DNA from: Agromyces cavernae
Lineage (GTDB): Bacteria > Actinomycetota > Actinomycetes > Actinomycetales > Microbacteriaceae
Direction: 5' to 3'
Assembly: GCF_021044935.1 (NCBI RefSeq)
Contig: NZ_JAJNMP010000001.1
Span: 186,001-250,000 of the forward strand
DNA length: 64,000 nt
The notes under the pieces are model-generated. The model had not been told where the DNA came from and did no database searches. It worked only from the letters and a program-made list of their open reading frames with translations. Positions 55,853-64,000 of this stretch are shown piece by piece (positions within the stretch are counted from its first letter, which is position 1; each line of letters opens with the position of its first letter). The translations under genes and the position numbers were made by a program.

Positions 55853-58349
55853 TCCGCGGCTCGGGGTCGTCGGTGCGGGATCCATCGGTTGCGCCTTCGG
55901 GTGTCTCGGGGCCGGCGGAATCCGTATCGGCATCCGCGGGATCGGCCGACGTCGAATTGGATGCCTCGGCCTCGGGTTGCTCGGAATCCGCCGGAGCCGG
56001 GTCATCCGTGATCTCGGTCGTTGCGGTCGCCTGGTCGGCGCCGGCGGCCGCCTCGGCACGCTGCCGGCGGCGACGGCGGATGTTGCGCCAGATGCCGAAG
56101 CCGAAGAACAGGGCGACGGCGGTCGCGAGGATCGCGGCGCCGAGGCCCTCCCAGTCGGCCTGCACGTTCGCTTCGACGTTCACCGTGCCGCCGATCGGCA
56201 CACCCGTGGGCGAGGTGAGCGAGACGGCGATCGTGACCTCGCCACGGCCGACGCCCGCCGCGATCGGCACCTGGACCGTGCTTCGCGACTCGGCCCCGAC
56301 GGTGACCTCGACGCTGTCTTCGACGATGAGCCGGCCGTTGGAGGGGTCGGCCGAGACGATGACCGTGGCGGGGTACGGCAGCGCGTTGAGCACGGTCGTC
56401 GGCAACGGCGACTCGCGGGCGACGACCAGCACGCTGCTGCTCGGCACCACCGAGACGGAATCGAGGGTCGCTCGCCGATCGATGAGCCACGTGTTGACCG
56501 CGGTATTCCACGCGCCGGTGTCGCCGAGCCACGCGACGTCGAGCAGGGCGAGCAGGTCGCGCCGCACGGGTCCCGTGAGCAGCCGCGGATCTTCGAGCAC
56601 GGTCGCGAACTCGGCGACCTCGGCCTCGACGGCGATCATGCGCTCGGCGGCGAGGCGGCGCTCGTTGGCTTCCGGCTCGTCGACGAGCGTGCGCGCGACG
56701 GGCGGCGCGCCGATCGCGTCGGAGAGGCCGGCCGGGCGCACCCACGCGTTTCCCATCGCCTCGTCGATCGTGTCGGCGACACGGTCGACGTTGGCGTACG
56801 CACCGCGATCGAAGGTCGCGAGCATCGTCGCCGGGCGGCCGGAGTCGGCGTCGATGGCGAGTCCGGCGAGCAGCCTGCCGGCGGCGGAGCGCCACTCCGT
56901 CTCGGTCGACGCCGTCGAAGCGTCGCGCAGCGACGCCGTCAGTCGCTCATCGGCGACGACCGCCGTGGAGCCCTCGATCGCCGATGCGGCATCGAGGCGG
57001 CCGTCGAGCGGAGCGACGTTGCCGGGGGCGACGATCGCGGTCGTGAGTCCGGCGGCGTCGAGGTAGCCGAGGTCGCCGGTGGCGATCGTGTCGTCGGCGG
57101 GCCACGCGATATCGGTGCGCGTGTACGGCCAGTCGAGGAGCTCTTCGGTCGTCGGGAGGACGCCGGTGGGATCGGCGGGGTCGGTCGGTTCGGGCGTCGC
57201 CTCACCGGTCTCTGGGGCGGTCGGGGTCGGGGTGGGGGTCTCGGCGCCGTCGACGGGCGGCTCGACGTCGGTGAAGGCGTCGGGATCGAGCACGTCGTAG
57301 AACGTCGTAGGCGCCAAGAGCGCGGGAAGGTCGAGCTGCGCCTGCAACGCCACATCGGCATCGGCGTAGGAGAGGGGGAACGTCTCGTTCGTGAGGGCGG
57401 CGAGCCGGGCCAGCCACTGCGTCGCCGAGGCGGGAGCGGCCGTTCCCAGCACCCGGATCGAGGCGATGATGCGGGGGTCGATGCCGACCGCGACCCGCTT
57501 GCCCGCGACCGCGTCGAGCTGTCGATCGAGCAGGCCGAGCGGGGCGGTCCACTCCTCGAGCTGCGCGGCCGTGAAGAGTCCGACCGGTTCGGCGGGAACC
57601 GTCAGCGGATACACGATCGCGAGCGAGGTCGGATTCGGAGCCGGCGCGGTCGAGGTCGCGAACGCCTCGCCCGCTGAGGCGACGAGCATGCCGTCGACCA
57701 CGATCTCGGCGCCGAGGCCGAGTACCGGCCCGTCGTCGGCGTCGCCGAGGGCGTTCGCCGGCACCGTGAACGACACGACCGCGGTCGAGCCCGCCGCGAC
57801 CGCGCGCGATTCGGCCTCGAGCATCAGCACGCCGTCGCCAGCCGGCTCACCGGCGTCATCGCCCGCGGTGCCCAGCCACGCGTCGAGCTCATCGGTGCCG
57901 TCGATCGGGCCTTCTGCACGGGTGAGGCGCACGGTTCCCGACGCGAGCGCCTCCGCGGTCGTGTTCTCGATCTCGACGTTGACGGTCAGCGGCGCACCGG
58001 GCGTGACCGTGGTGTCGACCGTGGGCGCGATGTGCAGATCGACGCCTTCGACGTCGGCGGTGGGTTCGGTGAGGCGGGCGGAGTCGACCGGGCCGCCGAC
58101 GGCGTCGAGCGAGGCTTCGGCGGTGCCACTGGCGTCGGAGACGGCGAGGGCCCCGAGCGGTGCCGCGATGACCGCCACGATCGCGGCGGCCGCGATGCCG
58201 ACGGCGACACCGCGCCGGCGGCGCGGACCAGCCTCGGTCTCGGGCCCTGCGATCGTGGCCGAACCGGCGGACGAGACATCCGCAATCGGGTCGTCGGTCG
58301 CCTGGAGTCGTTCTGCGGGCGCGCGCGCAGGAATCGACTCGTCGGACAT
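55845..58349 (-). CDS. DUF6049 family large extracellular anchored protein
   Basis: An 834-residue protein with an N-terminal signal anchor (about 48-72, GVAVGIAAAAIVAVIAAPLG), a large Ala/Thr/Pro-rich ectodomain including a low-complexity PTPTPTAPETGEATPEPTDP stretch, and a C-terminal transmembrane helix (about 730-752) before a cytoplasmic acidic tail. The family is conserved next to murJ in Actinobacteria (the Rv3909 position); function unknown but envelope-linked. ATG at 58349 is chosen because the signal anchor follows closely; the frame remains open far upstream only as a shadow of the CCA-enzyme gene. Confidence 0.88.
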   Translation of the reverse strand: MSDESIPARAPAERLQATDDPIADVSSAGSATIAGPETEAGPRRRRGVAVGIAAAAIVAVIAAPLGALAVSDASGTAEASLDAVGGPVDSARLTEPTADVEGVDLHIAPTVDTTVTPGAPLTVNVEIENTTAEALASGTVRLTRAEGPIDGTDELDAWLGTAGDDAGEPAGDGVLMLEAESRAVAAGSTAVVSFTVPANALGDADDGPVLGLGAEIVVDGMLVASAGEAFATSTAPAPNPTSLAIVYPLTVPAEPVGLFTAAQLEEWTAPLGLLDRQLDAVAGKRVAVGIDPRIIASIRVLGTAAPASATQWLARLAALTNETFPLSYADADVALQAQLDLPALLAPTTFYDVLDPDAFTDVEPPVDGAETPTPTPTAPETGEATPEPTDPADPTGVLPTTEELLDWPYTRTDIAWPADDTIATGDLGYLDAAGLTTAIVAPGNVAPLDGRLDAASAIEGSTAVVADERLTASLRDASTASTETEWRSAAGRLLAGLAIDADSGRPATMLATFDRGAYANVDRVADTIDEAMGNAWVRPAGLSDAIGAPPVARTLVDEPEANERRLAAERMIAVEAEVAEFATVLEDPRLLTGPVRRDLLALLDVAWLGDTGAWNTAVNTWLIDRRATLDSVSVVPSSSVLVVARESPLPTTVLNALPYPATVIVSADPSNGRLIVEDSVEVTVGAESRSTVQVPIAAGVGRGEVTIAVSLTSPTGVPIGGTVNVEANVQADWEGLGAAILATAVALFFGFGIWRNIRRRRRQRAEAAAGADQATATTEITDDPAPADSEQPEAEASNSTSADPADADTDSAGPETPEGATDGSRTDDPEPRND

Positions 58350-58438
58350 GCACGCGATTCTACGGGTTGGGCCCCGTGCATCCGCTCGATGTCCACAGGC
58401 GGAGCGGGGCCGGGAGGTCGACGCCGGACGGCTCCACT

Positions 58439-58451
58439 TAACATGGTGGGC
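58439..58451 (+). promoter_or_regulatory. -10 element of the CCA-polymerase gene, leaderless
   Basis: TAACAT (58439-58444) ends seven bases before the ATG at 58452, the same layout as at crgA and the sortase gene. Confidence 0.5.
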
Positions 58452-59897
58452 ATGCAGAGTGTCGCGGCAGCCCTCGACCGGCTGGGCGAGCTGGCGGCTT
58501 CTCCGACCGTGGCGAAGCTCGCCGTCGCATTCGACGCTGCGGGCCACGAACTGGCGCTCGTCGGCGGTCCGGTGCGCGACGCCTTCCTCGGCCGACCGGT
58601 CAGCGACCTCGATTTCACGACGGATGCCACTCCCGACGAGATCCTCGCGATCGTGAAGCCCATCGCCGAGGCGCACTGGGACATCGGCCGTGCGTTCGGC
58701 ACGATCGGCGCGAAGGTCGCGGGCGAGACCGCCGAGATCACCACCTACCGGGCCGACGCCTACGACGGAGATTCGCGCAAGCCCGATGTGGTGTTCGGCT
58801 CGTCGCTCGAAGACGACCTCACGCGCCGAGACTTCACCGTGAACTCGCTCGCGCTGCGGCTGCCGAAACTCGAACTCGTCGACCCGTCGGGCGGTGTCGA
58901 AGACCTCGTGGCCGGGGTGCTGCGAACCCCCGCCGCACCCGAGCAGTCGTTCGGGGACGACCCGCTGCGCATGCTGCGCGCGGCACGCTTCGCGTCGCAG
59001 CTGGGTTTCGAGGTCGAAGACGCCACGCGCATGGCCATCGACGACCTCGCCCCCGCGATCGAGCGCATCTCGGCCGAGCGGGTTCGCGACGAGCTGTCGA
59101 AGCTGCTGCTGACCGATGCGCCGCGCCGGGGCATCCGACTGCTCGTCGACTCGGGGCTCGCCGACCTCGTGCTTCCCGAGGTGCCCGCGCTGCGCCTCGA
59201 ACGCGACGAGCACCACCGCCACAAGGACGTCTACGAGCACTCCATCACCGTGCTCGAGCAGGCGATCGACTACGAGAAGTCGCGCGGCGTGCTCGACTCC
59301 CCCGACCTCGTCGTGCGCCTGGCGGCGCTGCTGCACGACATCGGCAAGCCCGCCACGAGGCGGTACGAACCGGGCGGCTCGGTGAGTTTCCACCATCACG
59401 ACGTCGTCGGCGCGAAGCTCGCCCGCAAGCGCCTGCGCGCGCTGCGGTTCGACAACGACACGATCGCGGCGGTGTCGCGCATCATCGAGCTGCACCTGCG
59501 GTTCTTCGGCTACACCGACGGCGCGTGGAGCGACTCGGCCGTGCGGCGCTACGTGCGCGACGCGGGTGAGCAGCTCGAGCGCCTGCACATCGTCTCGCGG
59601 GCCGATGTCACCACGCGCAACCGACGCAAGGCCGACCAGCTCGGGTTCGCGTACGACGACCTCGAGGAGCGCATCGCCGTGCTCGCCGAGGAGGAGGAGC
59701 TCGCGGCCGTGCGCCCCGAGCTCGACGGACAGCAGATCATGGCGCTGCTGGGTATCGCGCCTGGACCGATCGTCGGTGAGGCGTACCGGTACCTGCTCGA
59801 GGTGCGGCTCGACGAGGGACCCATCGGCCCGGATGCCGCGACCGAGCGCCTGCGCGCCTGGTGGGCCGCGCGCGGGGGCGCCGGCGCCGGCGCCTGA
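58452..59897 (+). CDS. pcnA: CCA tRNA nucleotidyltransferase / poly(A) polymerase family
   Basis: A 481-residue class II nucleotidyltransferase that adds or repairs tRNA 3' CCA; two of the three tRNA genes in this window lack an encoded CCA. The head domain has LVGGPVRDAFLGRPVSDLDF with the catalytic DLDF acids and RRDFTVNSLAL. An HD domain follows (LAALLHDIGKP, HHHDVVG), as in actinobacterial homologues. ATG at 58452 is chosen for its -10 element; ATG at 58443 is possible. It is divergent from DUF6049. Confidence 0.94.
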   Translation: MQSVAAALDRLGELAASPTVAKLAVAFDAAGHELALVGGPVRDAFLGRPVSDLDFTTDATPDEILAIVKPIAEAHWDIGRAFGTIGAKVAGETAEITTYRADAYDGDSRKPDVVFGSSLEDDLTRRDFTVNSLALRLPKLELVDPSGGVEDLVAGVLRTPAAPEQSFGDDPLRMLRAARFASQLGFEVEDATRMAIDDLAPAIERISAERVRDELSKLLLTDAPRRGIRLLVDSGLADLVLPEVPALRLERDEHHRHKDVYEHSITVLEQAIDYEKSRGVLDSPDLVVRLAALLHDIGKPATRRYEPGGSVSFHHHDVVGAKLARKRLRALRFDNDTIAAVSRIIELHLRFFGYTDGAWSDSAVRRYVRDAGEQLERLHIVSRADVTTRNRRKADQLGFAYDDLEERIAVLAEEEELAAVRPELDGQQIMALLGIAPGPIVGEAYRYLLEVRLDEGPIGPDAATERLRAWWAARGGAGAGA

Positions 59898-60203
59898 GCC
59901 CGCACGGCCCTGCCCTCGCCCCCGCCCGCCCTCGCCCCCGCCCGCCCCGCCGGACCCCGCCTTAGCCTTAGCCCTACCCCGCCCCCGCTACCACAACCCG
60001 TTGCGGGGTGCTTTCGTGCCAAACTCCGGGCGATTCGGGCGGATTCTGGCGCGAATGCACCCCCGGAGCGTGGGTGTGCAGGTCGGACGCAGGCAGTGGA
60101 GTGACGGAGGAGTGGTCCTCCACAAGGATTGGCGCGGGCCAGAACGCTCACAGGCCGGCTTCGGGCGGGCGGGTCGGCACGACGAACGAGGCACCATCGG
60201 CTG
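59898..60203. repeat. C-rich tract and hairpin repeat left of the AbiEi-like gene
   Basis: 59898-59998 is a low-complexity C-rich run (gccctcgcccccgcccgccc type). At 60005-60064 ggggtgctttcgtgcc pairs with ggcgcgaatgcacccc (two mismatches) across about 27 bases; the same roughly 57-base hairpin recurs at 61191-61247 on the other side of the gene. No gene was recognised in this gap. Confidence 0.75.
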
Positions 60204-61181
60204 ATGAGCGTTCAGAACGACGACCACCCCGTCGAGCTTCGATTCCGCGCGAACCCAACCTCCCTGCACACGTCGCGGCGCACCACTCATCGCCGCGTGA
60301 ACGCGGGAACGCTCGTCCGAGTGCGAGCCGGAGCATACGCAGTCCCCGAAGAGCTCGCCGCGGCGAACGCCCGCCGGGGCGAGCTCGCACGAATCGAGGC
60401 GGTCGTCGGCACCCGACGCTCTCGAGTCGTGCTCTCGCATGAGGCTGCGGCGGTCGTGTGGGGTATTCCCCGCATCGGTCCGGCACCCGACGCGGTTGAA
60501 CTGGTCGACGCTCGGTCGACTCGTCCGCGGTCGATGAACGGAGTTCGTTGGCGTCGCACGCCATTCGACGCCGCCGAGGTCGTGGAGCGCAATGGTTTCC
60601 TGGTCACCGGGCTCCTCCAGACCCTCACCGACCTCGTCTGCGACCGCGACTTCGTCAATGCGGTTGTCGCATTGGATGCCTCGACCGGGGCGTTCCTGCG
60701 GTCGGGGGCCTTCGTGGTCGCCCGCGGGGTTCCCATCGAGCGGGTTACGCAAAGACTCCGGGAGTTCGGGCGTCGCACGGGCGCCCGCGCAGCGCTCCGG
60801 GCGATCGAGTTCGCCGACCATCGCGCGGAGTCGCCTGGCGAGTCCTTGAGTCGGGCCCAGATGCACTTGCTCGGGTATCCGCCGCCGGAGCTGCAGGTCG
60901 TCTTCGATCGAGCAGATGGGGGCATTGATCGGGTGGACTTTGACTGGCCCGAGTTCGGTGCCTTCGGCGAGTTCGACGGCGACCTCAAGTACCTCGATCC
61001 GAGGTATCGAGGCGGGCGAACCCTCGAGCAGGTCATCCTGGACGAAAAGAAGCGCGATCAACGGATCGGCACTCGGCACCGCCGTCGTTCGGCCCATTGG
61101 GACTGGAAGGTCGCGATGCGTCCGCGGAGTTTGGCCGGGGTGCTCGATGACCTCGGTCTGCACCGTCGTGCTCGTCCATGA
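60204..61181 (+). CDS. AbiEi-like antitoxin / endonuclease-fold protein
   Basis: A 325-residue protein typical of an actinobacterial group annotated as type IV toxin-antitoxin AbiEi antitoxin. The N-terminal winged helix (RRTTHRRVNAGTLVRVRAGA, residues about 22-60) is followed by the AbiEi middle (VVLSHEAAAVVWGIP). The C-terminus looks like a DUF559/Vsr-type PD-(D/E)xK nuclease fold (FDWPEFGAFGEFDGDLKY, then EKKRDQRI). No AbiEii-type toxin is adjacent, so a complete toxin-antitoxin pair is not shown. ATG at 60204 is chosen by homology. It is flanked on both sides by matching hairpin repeats and mirrored G/C-rich tracts. Confidence 0.75.
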   Translation: MSVQNDDHPVELRFRANPTSLHTSRRTTHRRVNAGTLVRVRAGAYAVPEELAAANARRGELARIEAVVGTRRSRVVLSHEAAAVVWGIPRIGPAPDAVELVDARSTRPRSMNGVRWRRTPFDAAEVVERNGFLVTGLLQTLTDLVCDRDFVNAVVALDASTGAFLRSGAFVVARGVPIERVTQRLREFGRRTGARAALRAIEFADHRAESPGESLSRAQMHLLGYPPPELQVVFDRADGGIDRVDFDWPEFGAFGEFDGDLKYLDPRYRGGRTLEQVILDEKKRDQRIGTRHRRRSAHWDWKVAMRPRSLAGVLDDLGLHRRARP

Positions 61182-61578
61182 GTACTCCGAGGGTGCTTTC
61201 GTGCCGCAAACGGGCATCTTCCGGTGGATTCTGGCACGAAAGCACCCCGGGAAGCGATGGGCTTGGGAGCGCGGGGCGCGAGGGGCGCGCGGGGCGCGCG
61301 GCGCGAGGGGCGCGGGAGTGCCGGCGGGCGTGCGGGAGGGCGGAGGCGCGGGTGTGCGGGGGCGCGGGTGTGCGCGTGCCCGCGGGCGTGCGGGGGCGCG
61401 GGAGGGCGGGAGGGCGGGGGCGCGGAGCGCCCGCGAATGGCGCCGGGGAGGGACATCCGCTAGGCTGTACCGGTTGCCCGTGTGCCGCGATTGTGCGGCC
61501 TCCACGACGCGACGTATGCACAACCCTCCTGCTGCAGAGATCCTGTAGCCGTTTGAGTCCGAAGGAGGTGGGTTAGTC
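61182..61578. repeat. Hairpin repeat, G-rich tract and rpsF leader
   Basis: 61191-61247 is a hairpin with perfect 15-base arms (gggtgctttcgtgcc / ggcacgaaagcaccc), the partner of 60005-60064. 61256-61440 is a purine/G-rich low-complexity run with many GGG groups. A -10-like TAGGCT lies at 61461-61466, and GAAGGAGGTG (61561-61570) is the strong rpsF ribosome site. Confidence 0.75.
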
Positions 61579-62010
61579 ATGCACCAGTACGAGCTGATGG
61601 TAATCCTCGATCCCGAGATCGATGAGCGCACCGTTGCTCCCAGCCTTGACAAGTTCCTCAACGTCATCCGTAACGATGGCGGCACCGTCGACAAGGTCGA
61701 CATCTGGGGACGTCGTCGCCTGGCCTACGAGATCAACAAGAAGTCCGAGGGCATCTACGCCGTCGTCGACTTCACCGCCGAGTCGAAGACCACCGATGAG
61801 CTCGACCGCCAGCTGAACCTCAGCGAGGCCGTCATGCGCACCAAGGTGCTCCGCGCCGAAGAGGCGATCGCTCAGGTGGCCGCCCACGCCAAGGCGCAGG
61901 AGGAGAAGGCCGCGAAGAAGGCCGCCGCCTCTGCAAAGGCCGGCGCGAAGGCCGCAGCTCCCGCTGCCGCAGTCGCCGCCGCACCTGCCTCGGCCAAGAA
62001 GGACGCCTAG
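61579..62010 (+). CDS. rpsF: 30S ribosomal protein bS6
   Basis: A 143-residue bS6: [19 protein letters not shown] and [20 protein letters not shown] are the core. A long Ala/Lys-rich C-terminal tail (about residues 100-143) exceeds the usual 95-100-residue length, as often in Actinobacteria. First gene of the rpsF-ssb-rpsR-rplI operon; bS6 and bS18 bind 16S rRNA together. Confidence 0.98.
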   Translation: MHQYELMVILDPEIDERTVAPSLDKFLNVIRNDGGTVDKVDIWGRRRLAYEINKKSEGIYAVVDFTAESKTTDELDRQLNLSEAVMRTKVLRAEEAIAQVAAHAKAQEEKAAKKAAASAKAGAKAAAPAAAVAAAPASAKKDA

Positions 62011-62015
62011 TCCTC

Positions 62016-62534
62016 ATGGCCGGCGAGACCATCATCACCGTGGTGGGCAACCTCACTGCAGATCCCGAGCTGCGTTACACGCAGAACGGCCTCGCGGTTG
62101 CCAACTTCACCATCGCGTCCACTCCCCGCACGTTCGACCGTCAGGCGAACGAGTGGAAGGACGGTGAAGCGCTGTTCCTGCGCGCGAGCTGCTGGCGTGA
62201 ATTCGCCGAGCACGTCGCCGGTTCACTCACCAAGGGTTCCCGGGTCATCGCTTCCGGGCGTCTCAAGCAGCGTTCCTACGAGACGAAGGAAGGCGAGAAG
62301 CGCACCACCATCGAGCTCGAGATCGACGAGATCGGTCCGAGCCTGCGCTACGCCACCGCGTCCGTGACGCGCGCCCAGTCCAACCGCGGTGCGGTCGGCG
62401 GCGGCGGCTCCTTCGGGGGCGGCCAGTCCGACGACGCATGGGCACCCAGCACGCCCGCAGCAGCCCAGCAGGGCGGCGGCGGCGATGTCTGGAACACGCC
62501 CGGCACCAACTACGGCGACGAGACCCCCTTCTAA
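62016..62534 (+). CDS. ssb: Single-stranded DNA-binding protein
   Basis: A 172-residue SSB. The OB fold occupies about 1-110 ([37 protein letters not shown]). A glycine-rich linker leads to the acidic tip YGDETPF, a variant of the DDIPF partner-binding end. It lies five bases after rpsF. Confidence 0.97.
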   Translation: MAGETIITVVGNLTADPELRYTQNGLAVANFTIASTPRTFDRQANEWKDGEALFLRASCWREFAEHVAGSLTKGSRVIASGRLKQRSYETKEGEKRTTIELEIDEIGPSLRYATASVTRAQSNRGAVGGGGSFGGGQSDDAWAPSTPAAAQQGGGGDVWNTPGTNYGDETPF

Positions 62535-62542
62535 TACTCACT

Positions 62543-62581
62543 GCGGGTTTCTCGGCGCGGCTCCGCCGCTCCTCAACCCGC
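62543..62581. repeat. Short copy of the dispersed palindromic repeat (ssb-rpsR gap)
   Basis: gcgggtttctcggcgcgg...ccgctcctcaacccgc is a compact hairpin sharing the ends gggttt / cctcaaccc with the longer copies. Confidence 0.6.
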
Positions 62582-62603
62582 GAACCTCAAGACAGGAAAG
62601 ACA

Positions 62604-62864
62604 ATGGCTGGAAAGTCGAGCGGCGATCGCCGCAAGCCGAGCCGCGGGAAGGGCGCGAAGAACGCCGCCCCGGCGAAGTCCATCAAGGTCGGTGTCATCG
62701 ACTACAAGGACGTCGCGACCCTTCGCAAGTTCATCTCGGAGCGTGGAAAGATCCGCGCCCGTCGCATCACCGGTGTCTCCGTGCAGGAGCAGCGCCTCAT
62801 CGCCCGCGCCGTGAAGAACGCGCGCGAGATGGCACTCCTGCCCTACTCGGGCTCCGGCCGCTAA
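62604..62864 (+). CDS. rpsR: 30S ribosomal protein bS18
   Basis: An 86-residue bS18 with the usual core [20 protein letters not shown] and [20 protein letters not shown]. The basic N-terminus ([18 protein letters not shown]) is typical of Actinobacteria. No CxxC zinc motif is present in the N-terminal region, so this is the zinc-independent form. Confidence 0.98.
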   Translation: MAGKSSGDRRKPSRGKGAKNAAPAKSIKVGVIDYKDVATLRKFISERGKIRARRITGVSVQEQRLIARAVKNAREMALLPYSGSGR

Positions 62865-62875
62865 GGAGCACGACA

Positions 62876-63328
62876 ATGGCAAAGGTAATTCTCACGCACG
62901 AGGTCACCGGCCTCGGCACGCCCGGCGATGTCGTCGAGGTCAAGAACGGCTATGCGCGCAACTACCTGGTTCCCCAGGGCTTCGCCACGCCGTGGACCCG
63001 CGGTGGCCAGAAGCAGGTCGAGCAGATCAAGGCGGCTCGTGCCGCTCGCGAGCTGCACTCGCTCGAAGACGCGCAGGCCCTCAAGGCCAAGCTCGAGTCG
63101 GGCAAGGTCAAGCTGGCCGTGAAGGCGGGCCTCGGTGGCCGCCTGTTCGGTTCGGTGAAGGTGGCGGATGTCGCGGCTGCGGTCGCGGCGGCCGGCCTCG
63201 GCGACCTCGACAAGCGCAAGATCCAGATCACCACGCCCATCAAGGCGATCGGTGACCACGAGGCGACGGTTCGCCTCCACGACGAGCTCTCGGCGACGAT
63301 CACCCTCCAGGTGGTCGCGGCGAAGTAA
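62876..63328 (+). CDS. rplI: 50S ribosomal protein bL9
   Basis: A 150-residue bL9: the N-terminal rRNA-binding domain ([36 protein letters not shown]), a long connecting helix and the C-terminal domain ([17 protein letters not shown]). ATG at 62876 follows AAGGAG of the rpsR stop region. Confidence 0.98.
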   Translation: MAKVILTHEVTGLGTPGDVVEVKNGYARNYLVPQGFATPWTRGGQKQVEQIKAARAARELHSLEDAQALKAKLESGKVKLAVKAGLGGRLFGSVKVADVAAAVAAAGLGDLDKRKIQITTPIKAIGDHEATVRLHDELSATITLQVVAAK

Positions 63329-63349
63329 CTCGCTCAGCACGACGCAGGC

Positions 63350-63382
63350 GGCGGTCGGAACCTCGGTTCCGACCGCCGTTTT
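63350..63382 (+). terminator. rplI operon terminator
   Basis: ggcggtcggaac (63350-63361), loop ctcg, gttccgaccgcc (63366-63377), then GTTTT: a classical intrinsic terminator 21 bases after rplI. Confidence 0.9.
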
Positions 63383-63852
63383 CGTCGTTCACGCGCACGG
63401 GTTCTCGCGTGCATCGGGGCGCCTCGACGGACCGGGCGGATCCTGCTGTCCGGATACACCCTGAGCAGCGCCGAGCGCAAGTTCCTTGTGGATTCACTTG
63501 GAGGGTTGTGCACAGGTGTGCGGTTCTCGGGGGTGGGATTCTGAAGAAGTTTTTCCCCACAGGTGTGGAAACCGAAAATACCCGGTCAACCTAAAATTGC
63601 ATCGGTGTAATTCACACTATTTCCACAGTTTTCCACAGGCCGAGTGCACATGTAGCGCGGCGTTTCGCGCAGTCTGTCCACAGAGTTATCCACAGGCCGG
63701 GTTGTGCTGTGGACGAGGCTTCCATATCGTGAAGCAGCGTCCCTCGATCAGCGGTTGGCAACGGGTCGGAGAGTCCATGTCAGTGGCTCCGATCACACTG
63801 AAGAGCGGGCGGGGGAACTTGCTCTTCGGAGCCGAATTCGGAGGTCATCCAG
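63383..63852. promoter_or_regulatory. dnaB upstream region rich in DnaA boxes
   Basis: No gene is supported here. DnaA-box-like nonamers include TTATCCACA (63686-63694, perfect), CTGTCCACA (63674-63682), TTTTCCACA (63629-63637), ATTTCCACA (63619-63627) and TGTGGACGA (63708-63716), with further TGTGGA words near 63485 and 63566. GGAGG at 63839-63843 is the dnaB ribosome site. Confidence 0.75.
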
Positions 63853-64000
63853 TTGTCGATCGCGCACATCGGGCTCGCAGAACCGATCGAAGACGGTGAG
63901 TCCCGACGAGGCGAGCGCGTACCCCCGCACGACCTCCTCGCGGAGCAGAGCGCACTCGGCGGCATGATGCTCTCGAAAGACGCCGTCGCCGACGTCATCG
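63853..64000 (+). CDS. dnaB: Replicative DNA helicase DnaB (5' end only)
   Basis: The first 49 codons are visible. A TTG at 63853 with GGAGG about nine bases upstream starts MSIAHIGLAEPIEDG, followed by VPPHDLLAEQSALGGMMLSK, the DnaB N-terminal domain signature. The TTG start and window truncation make the gene easy to miss. Its position after rplI is standard in Actinobacteria. DnaB is loaded at oriC, presumably with the DciA-like protein encoded at 36 kb. Confidence 0.93.
   Translation, partial: MSIAHIGLAEPIEDGESRRGERVPPHDLLAEQSALGGMMLSKDAVADVI

Noticed and set aside
58350-59588. N-terminal extension of the DUF6049 frame
   Set aside because: It lies opposite the CCA-polymerase gene; the signal anchor follows directly after the ATG at 58349.
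63778-63897. Short frame starting ATG at 63778 before dnaB
   Set aside because: It ends within the dnaB N-terminus; the TTG frame from 63853 has the DnaB motif and a good ribosome site.

Overview
The window is a high-GC (about 70%) actinobacterial chromosome segment centred on the replication origin. Its genes fit the family Microbacteriaceae (Agromyces-like; the genus is not proven). Evidence is the order gyrA-gyrB-dciA-recF-dnaN-oriC-dnaA / rpmH-rnpA-yidD-yidC-jag-rsmG-parA-parB, the fhaA-fhaB-pstP-rodA-pbpA-pknA-pknB cell-wall cluster, crgA with a class E sortase, DUF3566 after gyrA, and actinobacterial parS sites. No gnd gene lies between dnaN and recF.

Layout. 1-10.6 kb is an accessory-flavoured arm: an HTH regulator divergent from a zinc alcohol dehydrogenase, small enzymes, a PucR-type regulator with an HSL-type hydrolase, panD, a vanY/vanR/vanS-like set, and a LysR regulator between two serine beta-lactamase-fold genes. 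10.7-14.4 kb holds tRNA-Leu and a disaccharide phosphorylase pair (HAD mutase plus GH65). 14.4-23.3 kb is the Ser/Thr phosphosignalling and elongation operon. 23.4-31.1 kb holds pabA/trpG, sortase E, DUF1345, crgA, a rhomboid protease, a cyclophilin, small proteins, tRNA-Ala, tRNA-Ile and DUF3566. 31-41 kb is the leftward gyrA-dnaA block with oriC. 41.4-50.1 kb is the rightward rpmH-parB block, including a 2.6 kb poorly conserved insert between rsmG and parA and five parS sites. 50.2-58.3 kb runs mostly leftward: ddl, a PLP aminotransferase, trxA, trxB, murJ, DUF6049. 58.4-64 kb has the CCA-adding polymerase, an AbiEi-like gene flanked by hairpin repeats, then rpsF-ssb-rpsR-rplI and the start of dnaB.

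How the genes work together. The core is replication initiation (DnaA, DciA, DnaB, DnaN, SSB), topology (gyrase), origin segregation (ParA/ParB/parS) and envelope growth (RodA, PbpA, MurJ, CrgA under PknA/PknB/PstP/Fha control). The accessory part deals mainly with cell-wall stress.

The least ordinary observations are: a dispersed palindromic repeat present in intergenic DNA and also in frame inside recF and the HAD gene; a ParA with a roughly 385-residue Pro/Ala-rich N-terminal extension; DnaA-box clusters away from oriC (26.3 kb and 63.6 kb); and paired hairpin repeats flanking the AbiEi-like gene.
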